The notes below the pieces were generated by a model. That model ran no database searches. It had not been told where the DNA came from and worked only from the letters and a program-made list of their open reading frames with translations. DNA of 64,000 nucleotides from assembly GCA_963810775.1 (NCBI GenBank), contig CAWEOT010000012.1:17294-81293 (forward strand), written 5' to 3'. This DNA comes from DATBVX01 sp963810775 (GTDB taxonomy: Bacteria > Pseudomonadota > Gammaproteobacteria > Steroidobacterales > Steroidobacteraceae). This document shows positions 50,915-60,990 of this stretch, in pieces; position 1 is the stretch's first letter; each line of letters starts with the position of its first letter. Position numbers and translations under genes: made by a program.

Positions 50915-51604
50915 ATGCCCATGACAGAACAGCTGTGGACGGCCCTTGCCCATTACCTGCAGGAAATTCTCCCTCGGGCCGCGCCTGATTGGACGACGAG
51001 CAACTCGCACGATCCCGGAATCACCGTGCTGGAGGTCCTGAACTACGCGCTCACCGATCTCCAGCTCCGCAGGCCGCTGGACGACGGTGCTCGCTCGCTG
51101 GCGCAGGCCGTCGCGGGCCAAGCGACTGCGCTCGCGCGAGCGTACGGCTCGATGTCGCCGCGCATCGATCCCTACAAGAACTTCAAATTCCGGGTGAAGT
51201 GGGACAGTCACTATGTCGCGGGCGTCCACAAGGTGAGTGCCTTGAAGCGAACCACGGAGATCGTCGAGTACCGCGAAGGTGGCGACACGACGCCCCGGCG
51301 GTTGCCGGGACCGACGCGGTACGACCCCATCACGCTGGAACGCGGCATCACATACGACCGTGAGTTCGAGACCTGGGCGAACGCCGCCGCGGGCGGAAGT
51401 GCAGGCTCGCCACAAGTCGTACCCAAGGAAGTCGTCATCGAGTTGTTCGACGAAGCCGGACGACTACTCTCGAGCTACAAGGTCTGGGGATGCTGGGTGT
51501 CGCAATACCAGGCCTTGCCGGAGCTCGATGCCGACGGCGCGGGCGCGCTGATCGAGACCCTGCGTCTGGAATGCGAGGGGTGGCAACGAATCGACCCCGC
51601 TTGA
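50915..51604 (+). CDS. Contractile-injection/phage tail-tube protein with baseplate-like N-terminus
   Basis: The 229-residue protein has two parts. Residues about 1-55 (ALAHYLQEILPRAAPDWTTS, SHDPGITVLEVLNYALTDLQ) resemble the start of large baseplate proteins, which carry W(T/S)xxNxxDPGITLLE. Residues about 85-229 match the T4 gp19-type tail-tube family of extracellular contractile injection systems: DPYKNFKFRVKWDSHYVAGV, VSALKRTTEIVEYREGGDTT, PGPTRYDPITLERGITYDRE, VVIELFDEAGRLLSSYKVWG and ALPELDADGAGALIETLRLE. GGAG precedes the ATG. No sheath, spike or ATPase gene is near, so it is an orphan, perhaps left by a deletion that joined the two genes in frame. Confidence 0.72.
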   Translation: MPMTEQLWTALAHYLQEILPRAAPDWTTSNSHDPGITVLEVLNYALTDLQLRRPLDDGARSLAQAVAGQATALARAYGSMSPRIDPYKNFKFRVKWDSHYVAGVHKVSALKRTTEIVEYREGGDTTPRRLPGPTRYDPITLERGITYDREFETWANAAAGGSAGSPQVVPKEVVIELFDEAGRLLSSYKVWGCWVSQYQALPELDADGAGALIETLRLECEGWQRIDPA

Positions 51605-51764
51605 AGTCGATATCGCCGGGCACGAGCCGTTGCAGGCTCCTGGTCGCCTCGTGATGGCGCTATTGCAGGGGGCGTTCCATCGCGAATGTCCGTTCGTCTG
51701 ATTACTCGAAATCGACGATTCGCGCGTAGCCAGCCTCCGGCTTGGGTCGATAGCAGACAAACAA

Positions 51765-51791
51765 AAAGGCCCCGGTGGTCCCGAGGCCTTT
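51765..51791. terminator. Hairpin terminator before att-like repeat 4
   Basis: AAAGGCC-C-CGG (51765-51775) pairs with CCG-A-GGCCTTT (51781-51791) with one mismatch and a 5-base loop; AAAAA on the left gives a T run on the minus strand. It sits 7 bp from the fourth repeat, like the hairpins beside copies 1 and 2. Confidence 0.62.
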
Positions 51792-51798
51792 GAGGATT

Positions 51799-51811
51799 TG
51801 GTAGCGGGGGC
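51799..51811 (-). repeat. tRNA(fMet)-like 3'-end fragment / att-like repeat, copy 4
   Basis: TGGTAGCGGGGGC, identical to the shared 13-base core of the other copies. The sequence to its right is not tRNA. It is the right boundary of the scar zone. Confidence 0.62.
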
Positions 51812-51865
51812 ACGCTTTGGTAATTGAAGTGCCTCCAGAAGGCCCCACGCTCGCGTCGATATGCG

Positions 51866-52693
51866 TTACGGACTTGTGCCGCTAGCTGCCGGGCCGAACC
51901 GCGCGGCGTGACGCTCGCAGATCGCCGGCCACAGCGAGGCTGCTTCGGGCACATTCAGATCCAGCTTGTCGCGCAACGTGGCAACGAGCTCGTCGGCGGA
52001 TCCCAGTAGCGCCTTTTCCGAACGCGCGGCGTGTGTCGTCTTCAGCACGCGGCCCCGCAGGCTTACGTGCGTGTCCGGTGTGCGCCGCTGGGCGACGAGA
52101 TTCTGCACGAACGGGGAGCGGGGGTTCGTTTGCTGCCACTCGCACATGCGCGCGAACAGCGCTTCGTCCGCCGCGCCGATGCGGAAATCGAACGAGAACG
52201 GTTGGCTGTCGTGCGTGGTTTCCACGAAGCGCCAATAGTCGCCATCGGCGCGCGTCAGCGCGAGCTGGTACGGCGGCTCCGTACGTTCGAACAGCCGCAC
52301 AGGAAACGGTTCGGCGAGACTGCCGCCGAAACCTACATCCACGAGCCACGGTTCATCGAGCTGTACGAGCAGGCAAAGATGATTGCCGAGCTGCGCATCG
52401 CCGGCCGCCGCGCGCATCACGCCCGCACACAGTCGCATGACATCGAAGCCGATCTCTCGCAGCGCCCAGTCCATCAAGCCGTTCAGCTCGTAGCACCAGC
52501 CGCCGCGCCGTCGCGTAACGACCTTGTCGTAGATCGCTTCCCTCTCGAGCGACACGGGCCGCCCTAGCTGCACATCCAGATTCTCGAACGTCACCGTGTA
52601 TTGATGCGCCCGATGCAGCGCCCGCAGCGTCCCCAAATCCGCGCGCACCGGTGCGGTGTGGCCAATGCGATTCAAATAGGCAGCGAGGTTCAC
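51866..52693 (-). CDS. Arylamine N-acetyltransferase
   Basis: This 275-residue NAT transfers acetyl from acetyl-CoA to arylamines or similar amines. The catalytic triad is Cys67 (RRGGWCYELNGLM), His105 (LGNHLCLLVQ) and Asp119 (WLVDVGFGGSLAEPFPV), spaced as in known NATs. I choose the GTG at 52693: its GTGA overlaps the stop of a short upstream frame (VWVAFGPVLALLTLMLPLRL, a membrane-helix remnant), and the protein then starts NLAAYLNRIGHTAP like other NATs. A longer frame to 52759 adds unrelated residues. It borders the scar zone and may relate to the nitrogen-aromatic genes downstream. Confidence 0.85.
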   Translation of the reverse strand: MNLAAYLNRIGHTAPVRADLGTLRALHRAHQYTVTFENLDVQLGRPVSLEREAIYDKVVTRRRGGWCYELNGLMDWALREIGFDVMRLCAGVMRAAAGDAQLGNHLCLLVQLDEPWLVDVGFGGSLAEPFPVRLFERTEPPYQLALTRADGDYWRFVETTHDSQPFSFDFRIGAADEALFARMCEWQQTNPRSPFVQNLVAQRRTPDTHVSLRGRVLKTTHAARSEKALLGSADELVATLRDKLDLNVPEAASLWPAICERHAARFGPAASGTSP

Positions 52694-52946
52694 GGACGCA
52701 CCAGGCGCAGCGGCAGCATCAGCGTGAGAAGCGCGAGCACCGGGCCGAACGCGACCCACACCCGTGTCTCAGCAATGGTTGTTGCACTCTTCGTATGTGT
52801 ATCGGTTTCACCGCGCTAAAGCTCGAGGACTGGATTCAAATCGGCATCCTGACCGCTCTCGCTCTCAAGGGAATCGATCCCGTTGATCGACGCGAGATCG
52901 CGAGAATCGGAAGAGCGCGTTGCTACCAACGCGCGAGTAGCGCCAA

Positions 52947-54460
52947 TTAGGCACTGAGTGCGGGAGGAGCGATCGGACCCAGCGCCTTTTCGAACGATAA
53001 GCCGAGAGCCAGCAGGCGTCGATCACTACCCAACGGCGCGTCGAATTCGAGTCCCACAGGCAACCCGGACCTCGTGAGACCAATGGGCAGCACTAGGCAG
53101 CTCAGGCTCGCGCAGCTTCCAAGCCCCATATTGCGACCAATCGCATCAAGCAGATCCATGTCGCGATCGCCGACTCTGACCACTGGTGAATCACCCTGAG
53201 GAAAGGCGGGCATTAGTACGGGCGGAAAGACTAGAGTCTCGATCTGGTGGGCACGAAGTACTTCAGCTGCAGCGACCTTGATCGCTTCTTTCTGGTCCAG
53301 GAGCGACAGGTAGGCCTGACGAGAGCCCGGGTTCCGGGCCGCCGCGAGTAGGAATTCGAGATTCGCGCCGGCCTGCGAGATCAACTCATCTAGAGTCACA
53401 CCCGTGCGCTCCTCCTTCAGATACGTCGCAAAGTTGTCGAGCGCCTCATAGCGGATGAGGGCCCCCACGACCGCGGATGCCTGACGCAAGGGTCCGGGCA
53501 GTTCGGCGACGACGATCTGCACGCCGGCACCTTTTAGTTTTCTGATCGCCTCGCCCGTAAGTCGCTCGGATTCCGGATCCAACCCATCTGACAAGAAGGC
53601 CGGAGACACCCCATCTCGGACCCCGCGCAGCGACGCGGCTGTTACGGGAGTGCTGTCCTTGGCAACGACGGAGTCGAAGAGGATCAGATCCTCGACGGAG
53701 CGCGCGAGCGGACCGACCTGGTCGCACTTGGCGCGTGTCAGGGGGAGGATCCCGTCGTCCGGATATCGGCCGAACGTCGGACGCAGTCCGGAGAGACCAC
53801 AAAATGCAGCTGGAACGCGAATCGACCCGTACGTGTCTTCGGCAACCGCAAGCGGTGCGAGGCGCGCAGCCACCGCGGCGGCGGAACCGCCGCTGCTTCC
53901 ACGGGCGTTGGAGTCAGGTCGTAAGGATTGAGTACTTGCCCCGAAAGTGAGGTTGTTGCTAGTCCATCCCCACGAAAGCTCGTGGAGATTCGTCTTGCCC
54001 ATGAGGATCGCACCCTGCGCGAAAAGCGACTCGAGCACCTTCGCGTCTTGCTTCGGAGTCAGATCGCGCAGGGCGCGAGTACCGTTCGACGTGGGTAGCT
54101 CCTTCGTGTTGACGCTGTTCTTTCACGGGGAGCGGTGATCCGTGCAGCAAACCAAGAGGGCGGCCCGCCGCTCGCTTTCTGTCGGCGTGGCGCGCGGCTT
54201 CCCTTACCTCGTCAGGGCGTATCGTCAGGAATGCGTTGAGCTCCTTGAGGCGTGCGGCCCGATCGAGCAACGCGGCGGCGTAGTCCTCGGCCTTCAACTC
54301 GCCGGCGCGGATCGCTGCCACGGCGGCAACCGCTGATAATTCCGTGAGAAAGCCGGCAGAAGAGCTTCGCTCTGAGGACCGCGGCATTGCCGATGCGGAA
54401 GCTGAAGCCGCAGGCAGCAGCAGACGACCGAAGCAGGAACTCGCGCCGGTTCAGGCTCAT
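52947..54460 (-). pseudogene. Tat-exported amidase (amidase signature family), two frameshifts
   Basis: Reading leftwards: a Tat signal MSLNRREFLLRSSAAACGFS; after a +1 shift near 54360, LTELSAVAAVAAIRAGELKA and LKELNAFLTIRPDEVREAAR; HGSPLPVK with the catalytic Lys; then a second +1 shift near 54110 gives NSVNTKELPTSNGTRAL, GKTNLHELSWG, ARGSSGGSAAAVA (cis-Ser) and EDTYGSIRVPAAFCG (nucleophile Ser). The rest is continuous to 52947. Corrected length is about 503 residues, normal for the family. All catalytic residues are kept, so the gene may be intact in the organism. It would hydrolyse an amide bond in the periplasm. Confidence 0.82.
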
Positions 54461-54469
54461 GACCGAGAC

Positions 54470-54960
54470 TCAGGAATCGTCGGCATCACGCTGCGCGACG
54501 AGTAGTAGGATCAGGCAATAAAGAGTTGCGAACATCGCTGATTCCGGCTGGGAATTCCACGTTTCCGATTGCCAGCATCAGAAACCATTCGCCGCCCAGG
54601 GCCAGAAAACCACCGAAGAAAAGTGCCACCGCACCGCCAAGCCCGAGCACCGCTGCTGCCTTGGCGTGATTGAAGTCGAGCGCGTTACCGCGGCTTCTCC
54701 ACAGCCGCGCGACACCGATCCACAGCAACAATGCGACAGCTGCCTCGATCAATATGATAGTCAGATAGGCAACGTGGTGAAGGCTCTGGAGCTCGATCCG
54801 TCGCCACATACCCCGGTTGTCGGGAAAGGTTGTGTCCATCGTGAGCACGTGCTTAACGTACTGAAGGTTCGAGTCGTAGTCGGTCACGTTGTTGAAAACG
54901 ACGAGCGAAGATGAAGACCGCCGAAGTAGCTACCAACAGGCACTTGGCGAATCGGATACA
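54470..54960 (-). pseudogene. DUF2165 small membrane protein, two frameshifts
   Basis: The central frame VTDYDSNLQYVKHVLTMDTT, GMWRRIELQSLHHVAYLTII and GGAVALFFGGFLALGGEWFL is the DUF2165 pattern of four membrane helices. A shift near 54905 connects it to the N-terminal helix IRFAKCLLVATSAVFIF, and another near 54535 to the last helix MFATLYCLILLLVAQRDADD with a stop at 54470. The start codon is uncertain because the gene begins directly behind the preceding stop. Function unknown. Confidence 0.68.
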
Positions 54961-54964
54961 GACG

Positions 54965-56443
54965 CTAGAAGTTGGCAAAGTACTCACGCTGTTCCCAATC
55001 AGTTACGTCCTCTTCAAGAAACCGGTTGAGTTCGAACTCCTTGATGTGACTGAAGTAGTCGACGAACGTGTCACCCAGTGCCTGGCGCAAGAGCTCGCTA
55101 CCTCGAAAATGGGCGATCGCCTCCGCAATGTTGCGCGGCAACCGTTCCCAGGAATCATCGTACGGTGTGTCGACGGCCGCCGGCGGCACCAGGTGCTGTT
55201 CAATACCGTTCACGCCGCAAACGATCTGCGAAGCAACATAGAGATAGGGATTCGCCGCGGGCTCGCCGACCCGGTTCTCGATGTGCGTCGCCGGATCGCC
55301 GGACTCACCCACGACCCGCAGCATGGCGCCACGATTATCCTTCCCCCATACAATGCGATTCGGCGCGAGCGCGTGCGAGCGGCTGTAGCGCTTGTATCCG
55401 TTGATCGTCGGCGTCGAGAGGAGACAGGCTTCCTTCGCATGCACGAGAAGCCCCGCCAGATAGCTCTTTCCGGTGGGCGAAAGCAACTCACGTGGTTCGT
55501 CGCTCACGAAAACATTGCGTCCGTTGCGGGCATCGAGCAGCGACTGATGCAGATGCCAGCCGCTCGAAAACGCATTGGCGAAAGCCGGACGCGTCATGAA
55601 GGTCGCGTGGTAGCCGTGGCGCTTGCACACCTGCTTGATGGCGCTGCGCGTTAGGACCAGCTGGTCCGCACCCTCGATCCCTGCTACAGGTTCGAACGTC
55701 CACTCCATTTGGCTCGGCCCGAATTCCACTTCGAGGGTCCGCAACGGCAAGCCGAGCGCGACGAGCGCCTCGCGTAAAATCTCCAGCACCGGGCTCTAGC
55801 TCGTCGTACCGTCCCTCGGTCAGATGCTGATAACCATGCGTCAACGGCGTGACCTCAGGAGGCTTCCCAGGGTGAGTACAGCTCTCGTGGGTCAGCTGGG
55901 GATCCAACATTCGGTACACGCAGAATTCGAGTTCAATCCCCAAAAGGTAGGAGTACCCCAGTCTTTCGAGACTGGACAGCACTTTCCTGAGCAAGTGCCG
56001 GGTCGAAAACGGCACGGCCGTGCCGTCGCGATAGAAACCATCGCATAATATCCACGCGGACTTCTTCGCCCAGGGTATTGGCCGAAACGTGGCAGGATCC
56101 GGAACGAGAATGAAATCACTCGCGCCGATCAGTCGTGGCGGATCGGGCCCACCTTCCTTCCGCCAGATCGGAAACGCCGTCCGGTGCGAGGTGTCCTTCA
56201 GCAGGAGCGTTGAGGTGATCGCGCATCCGTCCGCAAGCACCGATTCGAACGCCCTGGAGGTATACGCTTCTTGCCGCGCAAGATTCCATGCTGATCCGCG
56301 AAGGCAACTCGCACCGACTCGATGCGCTCCGCAGCAACCGCCTTGCGCACGTCTTCGGCTGCGCTGTTCTGCGCAGCGGTCCAGAGACCGTGCCGCTCGA
56401 TGAAGCCTCCACTTCGCGCGCTCGTCAGCGATTCGCCGCCCAT
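54965..56443 (-). pseudogene. Glutamine-synthetase-family enzyme, two frameshifts
   Basis: This gamma-glutamyl ligase is of the GlnA/PuuA/TdnQ superfamily. The N-terminal part reads AVAAERIESVRVAFADQHGI. A one-base deletion near 56265 (AAG-AAG where AAG-GAA is expected) leads to EAYTSRAFESVLADGCAITS, FILVPDPATFRPIPWAKKSA and YLLGIELEFCVYRM. After a +1 shift near 55790 it ends with LEVEFGPSQMEWTFEP, AFSSGWHLHQSLLDARNG and RIVWGKDNRGAMLRVVGE. Glu, His and Arg residues of the active site are kept. With the adjacent Rieske oxygenase it recalls gamma-glutamylanilide synthase systems, but polyamine or other amine substrates are equally possible. Confidence 0.8.
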
Positions 56444-57700
56444 CTGGCTCGCGCCCGGCGTTGACGGTCGAACTCCATCCAGCAGTCCTCGTTGCCGCAC
56501 TCACCGATGAGGTCGACTGCTACAGGGTTCACGCTTGTCATTTCCGGCGGTCGCCCGCTCGCGATAGCGTTCTTTAAGATCTTCCTGAACTTCACGATGG
56601 CGACGTCGGACTTCCCAAGGTGCTCCTGCGTCCGATCCTGAATCGCGCCCATCGACTCCACCGCCCACTGATCGTGCACATTGATGTCCGTGCCCATGCC
56701 AGTGTAGGTCCGGGTCTTCTGCTCCTCCGCACTGAAACCATGGTCGACTTTGGATCGGTTCACCCGCGGCCGATACTCGGGCGGCTCGTAAAGTGCCAGT
56801 CGCTGCTGACGCATTTGTTCCTTGTCTACCGGTCCCCCGAAGCTCGTGAAGATCGCATACCAGTAGCATGAGTGGTTATCGATCGGAACGTGCCACTGTG
56901 TGGTTGTCATTTCATCGCTCATGGGAATCACGATCGCGTTCGGAAAGATGAGATTCGTGACGCGGTAATGCCGCTGCCCGGCATCGACATCGCGTGTCGT
57001 TATGATGCGCAGGCCATAGTCGACCTCTTGCACGGAAATTTCCGGACGCTGATGCTCGCGCAGAACCCGAGTCAGCGGCACCCCGGTGCTCACCGTCTCG
57101 CGGAACTGCTTGCCGTAGGCAGCTTCGGGTGCTTCATCCTCGAGAAAGCGGTGCAAGAACGATGCATGTGCCGGATCGATGCCGACCTCCACTGCCTGGA
57201 GCCAGTTGCACTCGATCAGCCCCTTGAAAGCGAACGTGTACTCCAACGGCGCGGTAAAGCAGTCAAAATCTCCCAGCGGCGGCGGGGAGCCCGCACCCAA
57301 ATAGGCGAACACGATCCCATTACGTTCCAGGCACGGATAGGCGCGATGCTTCAGGTGTTGATGCGAGCGGCTGCCTGCCGGCTCGGCCGGCTGCTCCGAG
57401 ACACTGCCCAGCGACATCGAAGAGCCAGCCGTGAAACGCGCATCGCAGGCCGCCGTCCTCGAGCCGCCCGAAGCACAGGTCCGCCCCGCGATGCGGGCAG
57501 TGCCGCTCCATGAGTCCGTACTGGCCCTGCTCATCTCTGAAGAGAACGAGCCGGCTCGCCCATCAGCGTGACCGGTAGGACCGGACGATCATCGCGGATC
57601 TCGTCGACCAGTGCCGCCGGCTGCCAGTAGCTCCGAACGAGGTCGCCAGCGGCACTCCCCGGGAGGATATCGGTTAGCAGCTGGTTCTCTTTCCTGACTG
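56425..57700 (-). pseudogene. Rieske non-heme iron oxygenase alpha subunit, two frameshifts
   Basis: The N-terminal part reads LVRSYWQPAALVDEIRDDRP. A +1 shift near 57550 leads to the Rieske centre MERHCPHRGADLCFGRLEDG...CAFHGWLFD (CxH...CxxH). A second +1 shift near 57405 leads to the catalytic domain, where ECNWLQAVEVGIDPAHASFL contains the His-x4-His iron site (DPAHASFLH). The frame is then continuous to 56425. Corrected length is about 420 residues, as in phthalate-dioxygenase-type (alpha-only) oxygenases. The start codon is unclear. It lies between the TonB receptor and the GS-like gene on the same strand and probably hydroxylates or dealkylates an aromatic substrate. Confidence 0.82.
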
Positions 57701-57711
57701 ATCACCAGCCG

Positions 57712-59902
57712 TCACCTTACCAACTGTAGCTGATCAAACCTCCGACCCAGCGCGGGCTTGCCGTAGACGTCGGTCGCAAACCCGAGGAAGGCAAGGTCGA
57801 ATGCGTACGTCCGGTACTCCTCGTCGGTCAGATTGTCCGCGAACACGGATACCTCCCACTTGTCGTTGTCGCTGTACCAGCTCAGCCGGGCATCCACTGT
57901 GGTATAGCTCGACTCTAAGTGCGACGGGCTGTTCGGCAAACGCGTCGAAGAACTGCTCCGAGAGGTATGTGGCGGCCCCCTGCAGCGCGAGGCGACCGCC
58001 CCAGGGAACGCCGAACTCGTATCGAATCAGTGCCCCGATGTCCCACTCAGGAGTAAGTGGCATTCGAGTGTCGATGGGCGGCAGTCCGGAAAACGTCGGG
58101 CCCGGGAGCTCAACGTCCTTTAGTGTCGCATCCTCCAAATAGGTCACTGCGAGCCTTAAGCTGAGACCGGTCACCGGCACGGCTATGACTTCTAGTTCCG
58201 CGCCGCTGATTTTCGCATCTCGGTTGAACGTCGTTGCGCTCAGGGTCTGGCCGTCAAACTGGAACGCCTGGGAATCCTTGTAATCGTAGAACACCGCGCC
58301 GTTGACCTGTAGCGTGTCGTTCGTATTAGACGACTTGATTCCCACTTCATAGCTCGTCAGCTCCTCTGGATCGACGGGAATGGCGTCGGTCGCTATCGGA
58401 GTGAAACCGACATTGAACGTACCGGCCTTAAAGCCGCGGGCGACACCTGCATAAGTAAGAAAATTATCGCTGGGCTTCCAATTCAGCCGCACGTTGAAAC
58501 TGAGATTGTCGTCGTCCTGCTTGGCTAGATCACCGACGGTCGCCTGGCTGAAGACGAACCCGAAGTCCATATTGTTGAGCTCGTAGTCCTTGTCCTCCTG
58601 AGTGTAGCGAAGACCGGTCGTGAGGCCCACCTTCGACGTTAATGCGAAGTCGACATTCACGAAGGCAGCCCAGGATTCTGTCTCCAGATCATAGAGAACC
58701 GGGTCGCGCAGAACATCACACGTACCGGGTCGGCAGCGCCTTTGCATGCCATGAATGTCGTACGTGAAATAGTAGAGACCTGTACAATGACTCCATTTTC
58801 TCCGTCGACCCAGAGAGCCGGAATTCCTGCGAGAACTGATAGGCACGTGGGTGCACTTCCGTGCCGAGGTTGAACGGTGTGCCGTCGCTGTCGGACATTC
58901 CATCCTTCGACGTTTCCTCGTAACCCGTCACCGAGACGAGCTCGAGATCGCCGAAGTGCCACTTCCCGAGGCCGATCGCTGTGAACTGGTCAGTCTTGAG
59001 GGCGATGTCACGATTTGAATTGGTATCGCGCGGATTGTTCGGGGTCGCCTCGATGTATCCCGCAAAACCCGCTCCGCCGGGATTGGGCACGGCCAGTCCC
59101 GTTACCGGGTCCTGCGTCACGGCCACATGCGGGAACATGTTCCCCGCCTCATTATCGTTGTAGGCGTATTGCGCGAGGAGCAGGAATTCCGCGTTATCTG
59201 ATGGATTGAAGTAGCAACTGCCTCGAACCGACGTCGCATCGAGCGCATTGCCGTCATCGTTTCCGGCAAAAACATTGTCGAGCCAGCCGTCGTGCTCGTT
59301 ATGCAGCACCGAGAGACGCGCCGAGAAGGCCTCGCTGATGGGGCCGCTCAGCGCCCCCTCGACCTTGAACTGGCTGAGTCTCCTGACGGTCAGGTCCACG
59401 TATCCGTCTGACTGACGCGTCGGCGCGTTGGCCACGTAGTGGATCGACCTTCCGCGTGGTATTGCGGCCGTACAGAGTTCCCTGCGGTCCGCGTAGCACT
59501 TCCACACGACTGATATCGAAAATTTGCTGATCGAGTCCCATCAGGTTCGCCTTGTAGAACTCGTTGAGATAGACGGCGGAGGACTTCATTGGTGTCGGCG
59601 AAATCTCTCATCGTAACGCCGCGGAGCGAGACGAACGCGAAATCTCCGTCCCCAGTGTTCTGCCCGATGGTGAGACCGGGAGCGAAGCCGGCGAGATCGA
59701 TCGTGCTGTCGACCCCAAGTTCCTTCAGCTGCTTTGTCGAGAATACAGTGAGACTGATCGGAACATCCTGCGGGGACTGCTCCCGCCTCTGCGCGGTTAC
59801 CACGATCTCTTCCAAGGCTGTGGCACCTTGGGTAGGCGACACAGGGTACCCGGCGACTGCGACGATGAGAGCAGCCATGTACTTGCGCGCTGCCTGGCTC
59901 AT
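57712..59902 (-). pseudogene. TonB-dependent receptor, about four frameshifts
   Basis: The ATG at 59902 has GGAGGG upstream on the minus strand and begins with a signal peptide (MAALIVAVAGYPVSPTQGAT). The TonB box/plug start is LEEIVVTAQRREQSPQDVPI. Shifts near 59575, 59440, 58785 and 57925 join the pieces SRVEVLRGPQGTLYGRNTTR, VDLTVRRLSQFKVEGALSGP, FVNVDFALTSKVGLTTGLRY and VSVFADNLTDEEYRTYAFDL before the end at 57712. The corrected protein is about 730 residues with plug and barrel complete. Such density of shifts without any stop inside the frames suggests sequence errors. Confidence 0.82.
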
Positions 59903-59933
59903 GTTCCCTCCTTCGCGGGGCTGAGGTGAAAGT

Positions 59934-59981
59934 GTGATCAAACTTTGTGATCTCAGAGAAAATCTTAAAGCGTGATCTCAG
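59934..59981. promoter_or_regulatory. Direct repeats upstream of the TonB receptor, possible GntR operator
   Basis: GTGATCTCAG occurs at 59947-59956 and again at 59972-59981, 25 bases apart, and GTGATCA at 59934-59940. They lie between the receptor start (59902) and the GntR/FCD regulator gene (60102-60923), so they are candidate operators for it. Confidence 0.5.
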
Positions 59982-60101
59982 TAGATGTCAACGCGAGCGC
60001 GACCATGTGCGTCCGATCCAGGCGGGTCTTGGAAGAACCATGCACTCTCATGCGTGCGGGTGTTGCGGCCGCTTTCTAACGCGCGGAAGCACGAACTCTT
60101 G

Positions 60102-60923
60102 TCACTCGCGGCTGGACACCTGTCGCATGCGCGGCTTGGCGAAGTGCCCACTCCGCTTGAGAAATTGGCTGGCAGTAAGGATATCTTGGGAGAGTGCTTC
60201 ACCCGCCGCTTGCTCATCCCGGTGGCGAAGTGCCGTGATGAGGTCGCAATGGTGCCGCACATCCCACAACGCGCGCGGCGAGGGCGTTGAATAGTAGGTA
60301 AACGGGCCCGCCTGAAGCCACAGGCTCTCGATCATCGGAAGCAGCACCTCAAGTTGTGCAGCGCGATAGATCGTGAAATGAAACTCGTAGTTCAGCGGCA
60401 GCAACTCTTCCTTGTGATCGTTCTGTACCGCTACCACGATTTTCGCATTGATCTGCTCGAGCCGGCTCGTGATCTCCGGCGTGATCTTCCGACAGGCGGC
60501 TCCCGCTGCCGCGGTTTCCAGTTCCACGCGCCACCGGGTGATCTCGTCGAATTTCGCCTCGGTCATCATCGGCACGATGACCTGCCGCTTGGGAACGACC
60601 TGCAACGCGCGTTCCGCGATCAATCGATTCACTGCCTCGCGAACGGGCATCATGCTCGTGCCGGTCTGTTCGGTCAGGCGACGCAGGCTAATCTTTTCAC
60701 CCGGGGTGAATACCCCCGTCATCAGGCTTCGTCGCAGCTCCTCGTACACGAGCTCCTGGATCGTGCGCTTGCGCACGTTGGTGGATCCGTCGCCGCCTGT
60801 GGTTTCTTGAGCAGTGTTCCTCCGGTCACGCGGCGTCTTCTTCGGCACGCCTGCGACAGTGCTCGTGCGCTGCCTGGCGCGTCTGCGTGATCTCGTGTTT
60901 ACGGTCGCCTCTGCCCGCGTCAT
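60102..60923 (-). CDS. GntR-family (FCD) transcriptional regulator
   Basis: This 273-residue regulator has an Arg/Lys-rich N-terminal tail of about 50 residues (NTRSRRRARQRTSTVAG, PKKTPRDRRNTAQ), longer than usual. Next comes a winged helix: IQELVYEELRRSLMTGVFTP, GEKISLRRLTEQTGTSMMPV and REAVNRLIAERALQVVPKRQ. The C-terminal FCD domain shows EFHFTIYRAAQLEVLLPMIE and DVRHHCDLITALRHRDEQAA, with histidines for a metal or ligand site. It probably senses a carboxylate of the nearby pathway. It lies between the isochorismatase-VOC gene and the TonB-Rieske operon and likely controls both. Confidence 0.86.
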   Translation of the reverse strand: MTRAEATVNTRSRRRARQRTSTVAGVPKKTPRDRRNTAQETTGGDGSTNVRKRTIQELVYEELRRSLMTGVFTPGEKISLRRLTEQTGTSMMPVREAVNRLIAERALQVVPKRQVIVPMMTEAKFDEITRWRVELETAAAGAACRKITPEITSRLEQINAKIVVAVQNDHKEELLPLNYEFHFTIYRAAQLEVLLPMIESLWLQAGPFTYYSTPSPRALWDVRHHCDLITALRHRDEQAAGEALSQDILTASQFLKRSGHFAKPRMRQVSSRE

Positions 60924-60990
60924 GCGTGCCCTTTTTTTGACGCAAGTTCGTAGCATGGCTCAAACATTTTTCGTTGCTCTCTATGTGCGG

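Noticed and set aside
44477..51811. tRNA genes at the TGGTAGCGGGGGC sites
   Set aside because: Only the last 13-14 bases of a tRNA are present; the T-arm, anticodon and acceptor 5' strand are absent at all four places.
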